64,000 nucleotides of DNA from the NCBI RefSeq assembly GCF_000195295.1, contig NC_015388.1:1116001-1180000 (forward strand), read 5' to 3'. The notes below the pieces were generated by a model. It did no database searches and was not told the origin of the DNA. It was given only the letters and a program-made list of their open reading frames with translations. Position numbers and translations under genes: made by a program. How positions within the stretch are numbered: position 1 is the stretch's first letter; the number at the start of each line of letters is the position of its first letter. Source of the stretch: Desulfobacca acetoxidans DSM 11109. GTDB lineage: Bacteria; Desulfobacterota; Desulfobaccia; Desulfobaccales; Desulfobaccaceae. Of this stretch, positions 1 through 10,948 are shown in pieces.

Positions 1-8
1 TTGCGGAA

Positions 9-35
9 AAGGGCGCTGGCCGGCGCCCTTTTTTT
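9..35. terminator. Intrinsic terminator, probably bidirectional
   Basis: A GGGCGC stem (11-16) pairs with GCGCCC (23-28) and is followed by seven T on the plus strand. The minus strand has a TTTT run after the same stem. It lies just past the stop of the minus-strand gene at 45-833 and could also end a gene left of the window. Confidence 0.75.
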
Positions 36-44
36 GTCGGCCGC

Positions 45-833
45 TTACCAGGGCCAGTGAGCGGCAAGATAGGTGAGCGATGGCTGCAGGCTGTTTTCGT
101 GATGCGGCTCCAGTGTAATAATCGGCCGTTGCCGGGCATTGGTAAAATATGCCAGGATACCGGGAAACGGAACGATCCCCGCTCCTAAGGCCAGGTGGTC
201 ATCGTTAACGCCATGATTGTCATGCAGGTGAAGCTGTCCTACCAGCGGTCCCAGGGTTTCTAACCACCCCTGGAAGTCCCCCCCGCCAAAGGCCTGCAGG
301 TGCCCTACATCCAAACAGAATCCGACCTTGACTCCCCGGAGCCGCGTTAGCAACTCCTTGATAAGCTGCGGTTCCGTTTCATAGACATTCTCTAGGGTCA
401 AAAGCGTTCCCTGGCGAGCCGCCTGATCGGCCAGAGGCGCCCACGTGCCAATACTGTGGTCCAGCCAGCGGTCTTCCAGCCCTTGATAATGACGGCTCTC
501 ATAACCGATATGACAGACAATGCTGCGTGCCTGAAATATATCCAGTTGATCGAAAGCATCCTGGAGCCGGGAACGGCTGGCAGCCAGAATCTTGGCATCG
601 AGCGCCCCCGGTACCAGATCCTGAAACGGGGCGTGCAAGGTGATGCTCAAACCGGCCTTATGAAACATATCCGCAACCTTGGCAAAATCCCGTTGAGAAA
701 AACAGTCCAGGCTGCTGGCGTCCAGACCGATTTCCGGATTCAGACCCTGCTCGAGAAACAGAGGTAGATAGCGCTCCCATAACATGCTGAAAGGAGCGTT
801 TACCTGCACCTGGGCTTTGACTATCCCAATCAT
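45..833 (-). CDS. Sugar phosphate isomerase/epimerase-like TIM-barrel protein
   Basis: A 262-aa protein of the xylose isomerase-like/AP endonuclease 2 TIM-barrel superfamily. The strand-end motifs carrying metal ligands are visible in order: VCHIG, TLENV, CLDVGH, LHLHDN and LEPHHE, consistent with a divalent-metal site of His, Glu and Asp. Members are sugar isomerases, epimerases or endonuclease IV relatives, and the substrate cannot be told from sequence. No signal peptide, so it should be cytoplasmic. It lies 27 bp downstream of the methylmalonyl-CoA epimerase gene on the same strand and is probably co-transcribed with it; a terminator follows. Confidence 0.85.
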   Translation of the reverse strand: MIGIVKAQVQVNAPFSMLWERYLPLFLEQGLNPEIGLDASSLDCFSQRDFAKVADMFHKAGLSITLHAPFQDLVPGALDAKILAASRSRLQDAFDQLDIFQARSIVCHIGYESRHYQGLEDRWLDHSIGTWAPLADQAARQGTLLTLENVYETEPQLIKELLTRLRGVKVGFCLDVGHLQAFGGGDFQGWLETLGPLVGQLHLHDNHGVNDDHLALGAGIVPFPGILAYFTNARQRPIITLEPHHENSLQPSLTYLAAHWPW

Positions 834-860
834 CTCTGCACCTTGCCCGCTAGACCCGCC

Positions 861-1268
861 CTAGTGGGCATGTTGACAGAGTTCTATCAGCACCCCGTGC
901 GTGGCCTTAGGATGAATGAAAGCGATTTTGGCCCCATGGGCGCCCTCCCGGGGTTTCTCGTCGATCAATTTGACGCCGGCGGCCTTGAGTTCCTCCAAGG
1001 CTGATTCTAAATCCTCTACCTCAAAAGCGACGTGATGGATTCCCTCACCGTTTTTCTCAATGTATTTGGCTACCGCACTCTCGGGGCTGGTAGCCAGCAA
1101 CAACTCAATATTGGTCTCTCCGACTTTAAAGAAGCTGACTTTCACCTTCTGAGATTCTACCACCTCCTCATGGTGACCTTCTAATTGCAGGTTTTCTCCG
1201 TAAAGCTTCTTAACCGGCTCCAGTTCTTTGACCGCGATGCCCAGATGGGAGATACATTTAATTTTCAT
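861..1268 (-). CDS. mce: Methylmalonyl-CoA epimerase
   Basis: A 135-aa single VOC-fold protein, the usual length for methylmalonyl-CoA epimerase. It interconverts the (R) and (S) forms of methylmalonyl-CoA in the propionate/succinate pathway. Visible motifs are HLGIAV near the N-terminus (first metal His), GIHHVAFEV in the middle (second metal His) and IELCQ at the end (metal Glu). In syntrophic and sulfate-reducing bacteria the enzyme works with B12-dependent methylmalonyl-CoA mutase, which is not in this window. It is the first gene of a two-gene minus-strand unit with the isomerase-like gene and is divergent from mfd. Confidence 0.92.
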   Translation of the reverse strand: MKIKCISHLGIAVKELEPVKKLYGENLQLEGHHEEVVESQKVKVSFFKVGETNIELLLATSPESAVAKYIEKNGEGIHHVAFEVEDLESALEELKAAGVKLIDEKPREGAHGAKIAFIHPKATHGVLIELCQHAH

Positions 1269-1610
1269 GAGTCCAATCCTCCGTTAAAAGTTTAAGTTCT
1301 CGGTTTGTGCGTTTAGGGGAAAGGTGGGATTCCCTGTCCCTCAGGCTATTCTTGAAGTCGCCAGGTGTAGTTCAAGTTTTTAGGCTAGCATGATTTCGGC
1401 CAAAAACTTCCAACTATTGCCCAAATACCTATTTTTTTTCACCTTTGTAATACTTTTTGTGGTAAAATGAGTTATGTTCGGTTGTTTGGGCGAGGTCTGT
1501 CTCTGACTGCCAACCTGCGATGAAATTATACACATTTGGTTGTAAGGTTTCAGCATTAAAAAGCGGCCCGGATAAGTAGCCCTCCCCGGAAAACCGTTAT
1601 TTTCTTTTTC
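1269..1610. other. Intergenic region between divergent mce and mfd
   Basis: These 342 bp separate two divergent genes and must hold the promoters of both. An AT-rich stretch around 1440-1475 is a plausible promoter zone for mfd, but I could not fix -35 and -10 boxes with good spacing. No gene or repeat is evident. Confidence 0.5.
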
Positions 1611-4600
1611 ATGCCCGATAATACGGTACGATTATATCAACTGCTGATGGCGGTTGAACCACGGCAGACGCCGCTGGAGCTTTATGGCCTGTCCCCGGCG
1701 GCCGCAAGCCTGACACTGGTCCGGCTCTGGCGCGAACTTCATCGCCCGATCTTGCTGGTAACTCCTTCGACCGGACAACAGGTCAGTTTCTATGGTGACT
1801 TGAAGTTCTTTCTGTCCGGCTGTCAGGAGGTTGTTTCCTCCGACGCCAGCACCTCGCCGCTCTATATCTTCCCGGAACATGAAAACTTGCCGTTTGTCGA
1901 ACTGACGCCGGATTGCAAAACTGCCAGTCACCGTCTAGCAGCCGCTTATGCTCTGTCAGCCCGAATCAATATGCCAATCATCACCGCAACCCCGGCGGCT
2001 TTGTTACAGCCCCTTCCCCCACGGGACAAGCTATCGACAATAATCGAATATCTGGTGGTGGGAGAGGAGATTGATCGTGACCGATTTTTGGCCCATCTTC
2101 AGGCCGGCGGCTATACCAGGCGTCCCTTAGTGGAGGAGAGAGGCGATTACAGCGTGCGTGGCGGAGTAATAGATTTCTTTCCACCACTGAGCTCGTATCC
2201 TGTCAGGGCGGAGTTTTGGGGAGATACCATCGATTCTCTGCGGCATTTCAACCCTGCCACGCAGCGCTCTCTGCGCCATTTCGAAGATGCCATCGTCTTA
2301 CCGGTAAGCGAGGTCTTCCTCGATTCCGAGACCCAAAAAGCCGCCAGCCGCCGCCTGCGGTCAGTTAAAGACCCTTTGATTCTGGAATACCTCCAGCGCC
2401 GGGAACATTTTCCCCAAATTGAGCGATACCTGCCGTACTTCTATGATAAAATCGAATATCTAGGGGACTATCTCCCGGAAAACTGCCTCGTAGGGCTCTG
2501 GGACCCGCTTAATATCTCCCAGGAGTTAAAACGGTATCTGGCAATTGAGAGCCAGGAGCGGCCCGGACTGGAACTATCTCAGGATGACTGGCAAAAATTT
2601 GAGGAGAAGTTTCAAACGCTCCATTTCCACACCGTCCCTTTCAGTGATCATTCCATTCCGACGCCAAAGGTTTTTCATTTTTCAGTTGCAGGAAATCAGG
2701 AGCTGGCGGCTTCCCTGGCAGCTTCGGCCACAGAGCCCGGACGTTTAATCGGACCGCTGGCAAACCGGTTGCAGCAATGGCGAGAGAGCGGTTTTCAGGT
2801 GATTCTAGTCTGCCGCAGCCGCTCTCAGGCAGAACGGTTGAGCCTGCTGTTAGCCGATCGTCAGGTTCCGACTGATCTTACCCCAAGTTTTCAATGGGAT
2901 TGCGTTGGCGCCCTGCAATTGACCTGGAACGGACTTTCGGCCGGATTTCAGTGGCTGTCTGAGGCCCTCATCGTCCTCACCGAAGAAGAGGTTCTGGGAG
3001 CCTCCCGGGAGCCATCGAAACGCAAGACCACTCGCCCCCTGCAGTTCTTAACCTCTCTCACCGACCTTAAAGTTGGCGACCCGATCGTTCACCTTGACCA
3101 TGGGGTCGGGTTATATCGTGGTCTGGTCAAGTTGGCGGTGGGTAGCGAAATAAACGACTTTCTCCAACTCGAATATTTGGGCGGCGACCGGCTCTACCTG
3201 CCGGTGGACCGATTGCATCTGGTCCAGAAATACATGGGGGTGGATGATAAGATTCCCCCCCTAGAAAAATTAGGCGGCAAGTCATGGGAAAAGACCAAAA
3301 AACGGGTTCGTCAGGCTGTAGAGAAGATAGCCAGGGAACTCGTGGAGCTGTATGCCGCCCGGCGGGTCCTGCCAGGCCATCACTTTTCTCCGCCTGACCC
3401 GGCCCTGCGGGAATTTGAAGCCACCTTTGATTTTGAAGAAACCCCCGACCAATTAGAGGCTATCCAGGATGTCTTGGAAGACATGGCCAGCGACCGGGTG
3501 ATGGACCGGTTGATCTGTGGTGACGTGGGCTATGGCAAGACCGAGGTGGCTCTGCGGGCTGCCTTTAAAGCTGCTATGGACGGCAAACAGGTAGCTTTTT
3601 TAGTTCCTACCACAGTCCTGGCGGAACAGCACCTGGAGACTTTTAAAAGGCGGTTTCGCTCCTATCCACTCGAAATCAGAGCCCTCAGTCGGTTTCGAGC
3701 GTTTAAAGAACAGAAACGGATTTTGGCCGACCTGAGCGCTGGCAAGGTTGACATCATCATCGGTACACACCGGCTGCTACAGAAAGACGTCCATTTTAAG
3801 GAATTGGGTCTGATTATTGTGGATGAGGAGCAGCGTTTTGGCGTCAGTCATAAAGAAAAATTAAAGAAATTCCGCCAGACGGTTGATGTTCTGACTCTCA
3901 GCGCCACCCCCATCCCCAGGACCTTGCAGATGGCCATGACCGGCATCCGGGAGATGAGCATTATCAACACTGCCCCGGCAGAGCGCCAGTCGATTAAGAC
4001 CTATCTGGTTCGGCCGAATGACAGCATTATCTGCGAGGCTGTTCGGAGAGAACTTGAGCGGGGCGGACAGGTGTTCTTCGTCCATAACCGGGTGCACAAT
4101 CTTCCTTCTTACGTTGCCTATCTGAAGCGGCTGGTTCCGAAAGCCCGGATAGGCATGGCTCACGGGCAGATGCCGGAAAAAGACCTGGAACATGTCATGT
4201 GGCAGTTTTGGCGTCGAGAGATTGACGTCCTGGTCTGTACTGCCATTATTGAATCCGGCCTGGATATCCCGGCGGCCAATACCATCATTATCAACCGGGC
4301 CCACGCCCTGGGATTGGCCCAGATTTACCAGTTGCGAGGGCGGGTTGGCAGAGGGAGGGAACAGGCTTATGCCTATTTATTGGTTCCCGAGGAGGAACAC
4401 CTGAATCCCGAGGCCCAGAAAAGATTGAAGGCGCTGATGGAATTCACCGAACTCGGGTCCGGCTTTAAAATCGCCCTTCATGATTTGCAGATCAGGGGGG
4501 CGGGCAATATTCTGGGCGCTGCCCAGTCCGGCCACATCGCTGAAGTCGGCTATGAACTCTACCTGCAATTGCTGGAGGAGGAGATTAACCGTCTGAAAGG

Positions 4601-5117
4601 CGAACCGAGGGATGAGACCCCCGATCCAGAACTTCACCTCCCCCTGGCGGCTTACCTGCCGGAATCCTATATTCCGGACATCGACCAGCGCCTGATGTTC
4701 TATCGGCGTTTAAGTGGTCGCTTAACCGATGGAGAGATCGATGGCATTGCTGAAGAATTACTGGACTGCTATGGCCCATTGATGCCGGAGGCGGTAAATC
4801 TGCTAGAGGTGGTTCGGGCTAAAGGGCGCTTGCGAGAAATCGGCATCAAGCGGTTGGAGATGAATAATGGGCTGATTACCATTACGTTTGCCGATATGCC
4901 CCAGATTGACCTGGATCGGCTCATCGCCCAGGTTCTGAAACAGCCCCGACTTTACCGCCTGACGCCGAATAACCAATTGCGGGTGCATCAACAAGACGAC
5001 GGCGCCCCCCTCGATCGGCTGAAAAACTGCTTGAAAGAAATTGAATTTTTTGTTATTGGGGAAGAAAAAAAGAGAATCGTAGATTCTCGTGCAGTTCACA
5101 AGGAACTATCTCCATGA
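1611..5117 (+). CDS. mfd: Transcription-repair coupling factor
   Basis: An 1168-aa protein, the normal size for Mfd. It displaces RNA polymerase stalled at DNA damage and recruits UvrA. In order are the UvrB-like N-terminal modules, the RNA-polymerase-interacting domain (around 480-560, beginning [17 protein letters not shown]), and the superfamily 2 translocase. The translocase has Walker A GDVGYGKT near residue 637, a DEEQ box ([11 protein letters not shown]), the SATPIPRTL motif and QLRGRVGRG motif VI. The C-terminal TRCF domain follows. The stop codon overlaps the next start by 4 bp, so the SurA-like gene is translationally coupled to it. Confidence 0.97.
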   Translation: MPDNTVRLYQLLMAVEPRQTPLELYGLSPAAASLTLVRLWRELHRPILLVTPSTGQQVSFYGDLKFFLSGCQEVVSSDASTSPLYIFPEHENLPFVELTPDCKTASHRLAAAYALSARINMPIITATPAALLQPLPPRDKLSTIIEYLVVGEEIDRDRFLAHLQAGGYTRRPLVEERGDYSVRGGVIDFFPPLSSYPVRAEFWGDTIDSLRHFNPATQRSLRHFEDAIVLPVSEVFLDSETQKAASRRLRSVKDPLILEYLQRREHFPQIERYLPYFYDKIEYLGDYLPENCLVGLWDPLNISQELKRYLAIESQERPGLELSQDDWQKFEEKFQTLHFHTVPFSDHSIPTPKVFHFSVAGNQELAASLAASATEPGRLIGPLANRLQQWRESGFQVILVCRSRSQAERLSLLLADRQVPTDLTPSFQWDCVGALQLTWNGLSAGFQWLSEALIVLTEEEVLGASREPSKRKTTRPLQFLTSLTDLKVGDPIVHLDHGVGLYRGLVKLAVGSEINDFLQLEYLGGDRLYLPVDRLHLVQKYMGVDDKIPPLEKLGGKSWEKTKKRVRQAVEKIARELVELYAARRVLPGHHFSPPDPALREFEATFDFEETPDQLEAIQDVLEDMASDRVMDRLICGDVGYGKTEVALRAAFKAAMDGKQVAFLVPTTVLAEQHLETFKRRFRSYPLEIRALSRFRAFKEQKRILADLSAGKVDIIIGTHRLLQKDVHFKELGLIIVDEEQRFGVSHKEKLKKFRQTVDVLTLSATPIPRTLQMAMTGIREMSIINTAPAERQSIKTYLVRPNDSIICEAVRRELERGGQVFFVHNRVHNLPSYVAYLKRLVPKARIGMAHGQMPEKDLEHVMWQFWRREIDVLVCTAIIESGLDIPAANTIIINRAHALGLAQIYQLRGRVGRGREQAYAYLLVPEEEHLNPEAQKRLKALMEFTELGSGFKIALHDLQIRGAGNILGAAQSGHIAEVGYELYLQLLEEEINRLKGEPRDETPDPELHLPLAAYLPESYIPDIDQRLMFYRRLSGRLTDGEIDGIAEELLDCYGPLMPEAVNLLEVVRAKGRLREIGIKRLEMNNGLITITFADMPQIDLDRLIAQVLKQPRLYRLTPNNQLRVHQQDDGAPLDRLKNCLKEIEFFVIGEEKKRIVDSRAVHKELSP

Positions 5118-6064
5118 GACTTATTGCATCCCTTCTTTTCTGTGCCTGTCTGGCAATCCTGCCCGACGGTATGGCTGCTGCCAAGATTGTTGATGAGATC
5201 GTGGCACAGGTAAATGATGAAGTTATTACTTTATCTGAACTAGAACAGGCCATGAAGTACATTCAAGCCAACCCGGCAGCCGGCGCCAAGGTCAAAAATA
5301 ATCAGGCCTTCCGACGACAGGCGCTTGAGATGCTCATCGACCGCAAGTTAGCCAAAGAAGAGGCTAAACGCTATGGCATTACGGTACCCGAAAAAGAAAT
5401 CAAAAAGACCGTCGATGATATCAAACAGAAGTACGGTTTTACCGACGATGAGACACTCTCCAAGGCCCTGGCCAAAGACGGAATGACCATGGAGCAACTG
5501 CGGCAGCAGTTAATTGAGCAGATTCAGCAGGATCGTCTGATGCTCTCGACAGTGCGCAGCAAAGTTAAAGTCTCGGACGCAGAAATACAACAATTTTATG
5601 AGCAACGTTATCGTCAGGCAGACAACCGGGTTCATATTAAGATTATTAATCTGCCGGTGGCGGCGGGTAGCAGTGCCGAAGAACAGGAAGAAGTCCGGGC
5701 TTTGGCGGAAAGGATATTAATTCAGGCGCGCCGGGGCGAGAGCTTCGATAAGCTCATGGAGACCTACTCCAAATCTACCCCGAACGTTCCGGGAGGGGAC
5801 CTGGGCTATATCCGCCAATCCGATATAGACCCGCGTTTTTTTGAGTTTCTGTCCAACCTGCGACCGGGAGAGATCGTGCCCCTGCGGGCGCCTTTCGGGT
5901 TCCAGATCATCAAAATGGTTGATGCTAAGGTGGGAAAGGCGAAGAGCCTGTCAGAGGCCAGAGGGGAAATCGAACAGATTCTAATACGCGAACAGATGGC
6001 CAAACTCTTTTCAGAATATCTCCAGTCCATCCGCCAGAAGGCCCATATCAAGATATTGCTCTAG
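5114..6064 (+). CDS. SurA-like periplasmic chaperone / parvulin peptidyl-prolyl isomerase
   Basis: A 316-aa exported protein. The N-terminus is a signal peptide (basic MR, hydrophobic LIASLLFCACLAIL, cleavage probably after AAA near residue 23). Next is a SurA-type chaperone domain that begins IVDEIVAQVNDEVIT. A parvulin rotamase domain occupies about 170-270 and contains GGDLGYI and the APFGFQIIKM end motif. SurA assists folding of outer-membrane proteins in the periplasm. It has one PPIase domain where E. coli SurA (about 430 aa) has two. The start overlaps the mfd stop as ATGA. Substrates are unknown. Confidence 0.88.
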   Translation: MRLIASLLFCACLAILPDGMAAAKIVDEIVAQVNDEVITLSELEQAMKYIQANPAAGAKVKNNQAFRRQALEMLIDRKLAKEEAKRYGITVPEKEIKKTVDDIKQKYGFTDDETLSKALAKDGMTMEQLRQQLIEQIQQDRLMLSTVRSKVKVSDAEIQQFYEQRYRQADNRVHIKIINLPVAAGSSAEEQEEVRALAERILIQARRGESFDKLMETYSKSTPNVPGGDLGYIRQSDIDPRFFEFLSNLRPGEIVPLRAPFGFQIIKMVDAKVGKAKSLSEARGEIEQILIREQMAKLFSEYLQSIRQKAHIKILL

Positions 6065-6147
6065 ACCTGATAAATCTATGAGGTCTTGGGAAGAAATCTA
6101 TAAGACCTGGTTCCCTGCAACAACGACGGCATTCGAGTTAACGCATT

Positions 6148-7458
6148 ATGTCTGATACCATTAATGGTTCTGTTTATATCGCCGACCTGCCCGACAAAGT
6201 TGGGCAGGAGGTCTCGCTTCGAGGTTGGCTGTATAACAAACGCTCGAGCGGCAAAGTGCGGTTCCTCATCCTGCGGGATGGGACCGGCCTGGTGCAGGGC
6301 GTCATGGTTAAAGGAAAGCTGCCCGAAACGGATTTTACCGCCTTCGACCGCTTAACCCAGGAATCATCGCTGAGCCTGGAGGGAGTAGTACGGGTCGAGC
6401 CTCGGGCTCCCGGTGGCTATGAGTTGGAGGTTACTGCGGTTCATCCCTTGCATGTTGCCTCGGAGTATCCCATCTCCCACAAGGAGCATGGGGTTGATTT
6501 TCTCTTGAACCACCGCCATCTGTGGCTCCGCAGCCCTCGCCAGCAGGCCGTCCTGCGGGTACGGGATGAAATTATCCGAGCCTGTCGGGATTTCTTCGCT
6601 GACCGCCGGTTTGTCCTGGTGGATACGCCGATCTTTACCCCTACTGCCTGCGAAGGTACCACCACCCTGTTTGAGACCGACTATTTCGGCGACCGCAAGG
6701 CCTATCTGACCCAGAGCGGTCAACTCTATCTTGAGGCCGCCGCCCTCGCTCTGGGACGCGTCTACTGCTTCGGACCGACCTTCCGGGCCGAGAAATCCAA
6801 GACTCGGCGCCATCTGACCGAATTCTGGATGCTGGAAACCGAAGTCGCCTTTGCCGACCTGGAAGATATCATGGCCCTGGCGGAGGCCCTGCTCTGTGCC
6901 GTTGCCGTCCGGGTGTTGGAAAACCGCATCGCCGAATTAACCTTCCTGGAGCGCCCTCTCGCCCCCCTCCAGGCTATCCGCCCCCCTTTCCCGCGCCTGA
7001 GCTATACCGAGTCCTTAAAACGCCTAACGGCTGCGGGTCATCAGCTCGCCTGGGGCGAGGATCTCGGCGCTCCGGAGGAAACCGCGCTCTCCCAGATGTA
7101 CGACCGTCCGGTGCTGATCCACCACTATCCCAAAGAATGTAAGGCCTTTTACATGAAGCCGGATACAGTCGACCCCCGCACCGTCCTCTGTGTCGATGTC
7201 CTGGCGCCGGAGGGTGTAGGCGAGATTATCGGCGGCTCGCAGCGGGAAGACGATTTGGAGGCCTTACTTACCCGTATCAAGGAGCATCATCTTCCCCAGG
7301 AGCCTCTGGAATGGTACTTAGACCTGCGCCGTTACGGCAGTGTGCCCCACAGCGGCTTCGGTCTGGGCATCGAACGTCTGGTGACCTGGTTTTGTGGTTT
7401 GCACCATGTCCGGGAGGCAATACCATTTCCGCGCCTGATGGACCGCCTGACGCCGTAA
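6148..7458 (+). CDS. asnS: Asparaginyl-tRNA synthetase
   Basis: A 436-aa class IIb aminoacyl-tRNA synthetase that charges tRNA-Asn with asparagine. An OB-fold anticodon-binding domain (about 15-110, with [21 protein letters not shown]) precedes the class II catalytic core. Motif 2 is seen as [20 protein letters not shown] and motif 3 as [12 protein letters not shown]. Length and the AsnRS-type motif 2 favour AsnRS over AspRS. GatB is also encoded here (37625-39055); with AsnRS present, the amidotransferase may serve mainly tRNA-Gln, which is inference. An imperfect 7-bp inverted repeat (6081-6108) lies upstream without a T-run. Confidence 0.93.
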   Translation: MSDTINGSVYIADLPDKVGQEVSLRGWLYNKRSSGKVRFLILRDGTGLVQGVMVKGKLPETDFTAFDRLTQESSLSLEGVVRVEPRAPGGYELEVTAVHPLHVASEYPISHKEHGVDFLLNHRHLWLRSPRQQAVLRVRDEIIRACRDFFADRRFVLVDTPIFTPTACEGTTTLFETDYFGDRKAYLTQSGQLYLEAAALALGRVYCFGPTFRAEKSKTRRHLTEFWMLETEVAFADLEDIMALAEALLCAVAVRVLENRIAELTFLERPLAPLQAIRPPFPRLSYTESLKRLTAAGHQLAWGEDLGAPEETALSQMYDRPVLIHHYPKECKAFYMKPDTVDPRTVLCVDVLAPEGVGEIIGGSQREDDLEALLTRIKEHHLPQEPLEWYLDLRRYGSVPHSGFGLGIERLVTWFCGLHHVREAIPFPRLMDRLTP

Positions 7459-7512
7459 GTCCGGGGATAGGAAACGGGACAATTTATCTGGAGAAGCCGT
7501 TAAAAAATAAGG

Positions 7513-7538
7513 GCGGGAAAGTGAAAGACATCCCGCTT
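7513..7538 (+). repeat. 26-bp palindromic element, copy 1
   Basis: A GGCGGGA arm and a TCCCGC arm are separated by a 12-base loop (aagtgaaagaca). Two relatives occur at 10895-10919 (inverted) and 39228-39253. This copy lies between asnS and the restriction-modification gene. It could act as a weak terminator but has no T-run. Confidence 0.6.
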
Positions 7539-7604
7539 CCTTGAGCCTGAAATAATCGAGGTTGGCGGTAGGTTTCTGATAGCGCCAAAAATGGGGATCT
7601 CAAC

Positions 7605-10600
7605 ATGGTCCTATCAAATATAATGGAAGAGGAACTTAATAAATATGCCGAAGAGATATCTGCTACCTTCAGCCTGCCCATAACCTTCAATCCAGAAGAT
7701 CAATTGAAAACCCCCGTGGCCGGCCTGCTTAGACGCTCGGGGGCAGTGATGGGGGTGGCCATCGAGGTGGTGACCGAAATCCACGCCAAGGAATTGGGGC
7801 GGCCGGATATGGGGGTAGTGGTCGAGGGCCTGTTGAACGGCCATGTGGAATTAAAGGCTCCGGGAAAAGGGGCCAACCCCGAAAAGTTCAAAGGCGGAGA
7901 CCGAGGCCAATGGGAAAGGTTCCGCAACCTGCCGAATCTCATATACACCGACGGCAATGATTGGGCCTTGTATCGCAGCGGCGCCCGGCAGGGGGGCGTG
8001 GTGCGCCTCTCCGGAGATGTGACCCGAGACGGGCGAAAGGCTGTGGGCGGCAACGATGCAGCCGCTTTGGAGGTATTGCTGCGGGATTTTTTCACCTGGC
8101 AGCCCATCGTCCCCGCACTGCCGGCGGCCTTGGCCCAGATGCTGGCCCCTTTATGCCGCCTGTTACGCAGTGATGTCTTGATAGCATTACAAAAGCCGGA
8201 TTCCAACCTGAATCTACTAGCCGCCGACTGGCGGCGTTATCTTTTTCCCGATGCCGATGATCTGCAATTTGCCGACGCCTATGCCCAAACCCTCACCTAT
8301 GCCCTCCTTCTGGCCCGCCTGACTGGGAAAGGCGAGGGATTATCCGTCCATGACGCTGTCACCACCATCCGCACCGGCCACCGCCTACTGGCCGATACCC
8401 TGAACATCCTTGGCGATCCCAAGGCCAGGGACGAGATCAAAACCCCGGTGGATCTGCTGGAGCGGGTCATCGGGGCCATTGACCCGGCCGCCTTCCTAAA
8501 AAAGAGTAAGGGCGAACCCTGGCTCTATTTTTATGAAGATTTTCTGGCGGCCTATGATCCAAAGATGCGCAAGGAACGGGGCGTATATTACACGCCGGTA
8601 GAGGTGGTACAGGCCCAGGTGCGCCTCGTGGCGGAATTGCTCACCGAGCGTTTTGAGGCGGATTACTCCTTTGTCAGCCCCGACGTAGTCACCCTGGACC
8701 CCGGGGCCGGCACCGGCACCTATATCCTGGCGGCGCTGCAACACGGGTTGCAGCAGATAGAGGAGGCCAAAGGGCCGGGTATGAGGGCCAAGGCCGCTGC
8801 GCAAGCCGCCCGGAATATTCATGCCTTTGAAATCCTGGTGGGACCCTATGCCGTGGCCCACCTGCGTCTGACTCAAGAAATCCTGGCCGAGGGCGGGCAA
8901 CTGCCCGAGGACGGCGTCCACGTCTATCTGACGGACACCCTGGAATCGCCCCTCAAGCCCTTGCCCCACTTCCCTTTTATGTACAAAGAACTGGCGGCAG
9001 AACACCAGCGGGCCCAGCAGGTGAAGGCCGCGGCCCCGGTGCTGGTCTGTCTGGGCAATCCGCCGTATGACCGCCAGCAGATAGACCTGGAGAACCAGAA
9101 GTCGATTAAACGGAAAGGCGGCTGGGTGCGCTATGGCGATAACCTAATCGGCGACCGCCCGCTCCTGGCAGATTTCCTCAAGCCTTTAGAAGAGCTGGGT
9201 TGGATGGTGCACGCCAAAAACCTCTACAACGATTATGTCTATTTCTGGCGCTGGGCCTTGTGGAAGGTCTTTGAAAACAAGGGCGGCCCCGGCATTGTCA
9301 GCTTCATCACCGCGTCTTCGTATCTGCGGGGGCCGGGCTTTGCCGGAATGCGCCAGGTGATGCGCCAGATGTTTGACGAAATGTGGATCATAGACCTGGA
9401 GGGCGGCAGTCTGGGGGCGCGCAAAACCGAAAACGTCTTTGCCATCCGCACGCCAGTGGCCATCGCCATCGGGGTACGCCACGGCGAGCCGCAGCCGGAA
9501 AGCGCGGCCACGGTGCACTATACGAGGATCAGCGGGACCAGGCAGGAAAAGCTAAAAGCCCTGGCACAGGTTGAACAGTTCAGCGACCTGCCCTGGCGGG
9601 AGTGTCTGCCCGGATGGACCGACCTGTTTTTACCCACGAGCGATAAACCATACTGGAACTGGCCGCTGGTGACCGATATTTTCCCATGGCAGGAAAACGG
9701 GATTCAATTCAAAAGAACCTGGCCTATTGGCGAGACTTGGGAAGTTTTGAAAAATCGCTGGGAAAAACTAGTCAGAGAAATTCCGGGGAAAAAAGGTCTA
9801 CTGCTGCGAGAAACAGAAGCCCGTAAGACAACAAGCACAATTCATGATCCAGTTAACGGTAATAATTTATTATCGCTGAATAATATTGATTTAGAGACGA
9901 AAGCTCCAGAAATAGTTCCTTACGGATATCGGAGCCTCGATAGAAGGTGGGCTTTACTAGACGTACGTCTCTGCGACAGGCCGAGGCCGAATCTGTTGAG
10001 AGCACACAGCAACCGCCAGATTTACCTTACCAGCCTGTTAACAGAGGTTTTGGGTAATGGATCTGGAGCATTGGCAACCGATCTGATCCCTGACTTGCAT
10101 CATTTTCGAGGTTCTTTCGGCGGTGCCCATATCATTCCCCTCTGGCGGGACGCCGAAGCCACGGAGCCCAACATCACCCACGGAGTATTAGAGGTTCTCA
10201 CCGACACCTACAGGTGGGACGTCACGCCGGAGGACCTCCTGGCCTATACCTACGCCCTCCTGGCCTCGCCGGAATATGTGCGCCGGTTTTGGGATGAATT
10301 GACCATTCCGGGGCCGCGGCTGCCTATTACAAAGGACGCCTCTTGGTTCAATAGGGCCGTGGAGCTGGGCCGTCGCCTGATCTGGCTGCACACCTATGGG
10401 GAGCGTCTCGTTCCCCCCGGCCAGAAACCCGGTCGGGTGCCACCGGGCCAGACCAAATGTATGGTGGGGACTCCGGCCGATCCCAAGAACTACCCGGAAA
10501 CGTTTTCTTATGATGCGGCAGGGCGCAAGCTGCACGTGGGCCACGGGGTTTTTGCGCCGGTGGGCTCGGAAGTATGGGAGTTCAGCGTTTCGGGGTTCGA

Positions 10601-10880
10601 GGTAGTCAAATCCTGGCTGGCCTATCGGATGAAGAAGGGGGCCGGGAAAAAATCTTCTCCCCTAGATGACATCCGGCCGGAACGGTGGGAGTTCGATGAG
10701 GAGTTGCTGGATCTGCTCTGGGTGTTGGAACATACAGTGGCGATGTGGCCGGAGTTGGGAAAGGTATTGGATGCCATTGTGGCGGATAGGTTATTTGTTG
10801 CTAAAGATTTTCCCGAGCCGACGCCGGTGGAACGGGCGGCGAAGAAGGCGGCACCACTGTTCGAGATGGCGGACGGTTAG
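7605..10880 (+). CDS. Single-chain Type IIG-like restriction endonuclease / N6-adenine methyltransferase
   Basis: A 1091-aa protein that seems to combine cleavage, methylation and DNA recognition. The N-terminus has a candidate PD-(D/E)xK nuclease site: PD at 67-68 and E82-L83-K84 (HVELKAPG). The methyltransferase core has AdoMet motif I DPGAGTG at 365-371 and catalytic motif IV NPPY at 485-488, the N6-adenine (gamma class) signature. The remaining 500 residues, with YTYALLASPEYVRRFW, resemble the specificity region of type ISP/IIG enzymes. No helicase motifs were seen, unlike full type ISP enzymes. It has no partner genes, stands between asnS and prfB, and is flanked by palindromes. A solitary methyltransferase with a dead nuclease is the alternative. 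Confidence 0.85.
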   Translation: MVLSNIMEEELNKYAEEISATFSLPITFNPEDQLKTPVAGLLRRSGAVMGVAIEVVTEIHAKELGRPDMGVVVEGLLNGHVELKAPGKGANPEKFKGGDRGQWERFRNLPNLIYTDGNDWALYRSGARQGGVVRLSGDVTRDGRKAVGGNDAAALEVLLRDFFTWQPIVPALPAALAQMLAPLCRLLRSDVLIALQKPDSNLNLLAADWRRYLFPDADDLQFADAYAQTLTYALLLARLTGKGEGLSVHDAVTTIRTGHRLLADTLNILGDPKARDEIKTPVDLLERVIGAIDPAAFLKKSKGEPWLYFYEDFLAAYDPKMRKERGVYYTPVEVVQAQVRLVAELLTERFEADYSFVSPDVVTLDPGAGTGTYILAALQHGLQQIEEAKGPGMRAKAAAQAARNIHAFEILVGPYAVAHLRLTQEILAEGGQLPEDGVHVYLTDTLESPLKPLPHFPFMYKELAAEHQRAQQVKAAAPVLVCLGNPPYDRQQIDLENQKSIKRKGGWVRYGDNLIGDRPLLADFLKPLEELGWMVHAKNLYNDYVYFWRWALWKVFENKGGPGIVSFITASSYLRGPGFAGMRQVMRQMFDEMWIIDLEGGSLGARKTENVFAIRTPVAIAIGVRHGEPQPESAATVHYTRISGTRQEKLKALAQVEQFSDLPWRECLPGWTDLFLPTSDKPYWNWPLVTDIFPWQENGIQFKRTWPIGETWEVLKNRWEKLVREIPGKKGLLLRETEARKTTSTIHDPVNGNNLLSLNNIDLETKAPEIVPYGYRSLDRRWALLDVRLCDRPRPNLLRAHSNRQIYLTSLLTEVLGNGSGALATDLIPDLHHFRGSFGGAHIIPLWRDAEATEPNITHGVLEVLTDTYRWDVTPEDLLAYTYALLASPEYVRRFWDELTIPGPRLPITKDASWFNRAVELGRRLIWLHTYGERLVPPGQKPGRVPPGQTKCMVGTPADPKNYPETFSYDAAGRKLHVGHGVFAPVGSEVWEFSVSGFEVVKSWLAYRMKKGAGKKSSPLDDIRPERWEFDEELLDLLWVLEHTVAMWPELGKVLDAIVADRLFVAKDFPEPTPVERAAKKAAPLFEMADG

Positions 10881-10894
10881 TATCTAGGCCCGAA

Positions 10895-10919
10895 GGCGGG
10901 AGAGCTTTGCTTTCCCGCC
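10895..10919 (-). repeat. 26-bp palindromic element, copy 2 (inverted)
   Basis: GGCGGGA (10895-10901) and TCCCGCC (10913-10919) surround an 11-base loop that reads aagcaaagctc on the minus strand, matching copy 3 at 39228. It lies between the convergent restriction gene and prfB and may serve as a transcription barrier for both, though without T-runs. Confidence 0.6.
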
Positions 10920-10948
10920 CCAATTATCATCCTAAGCTACTGCCTATA

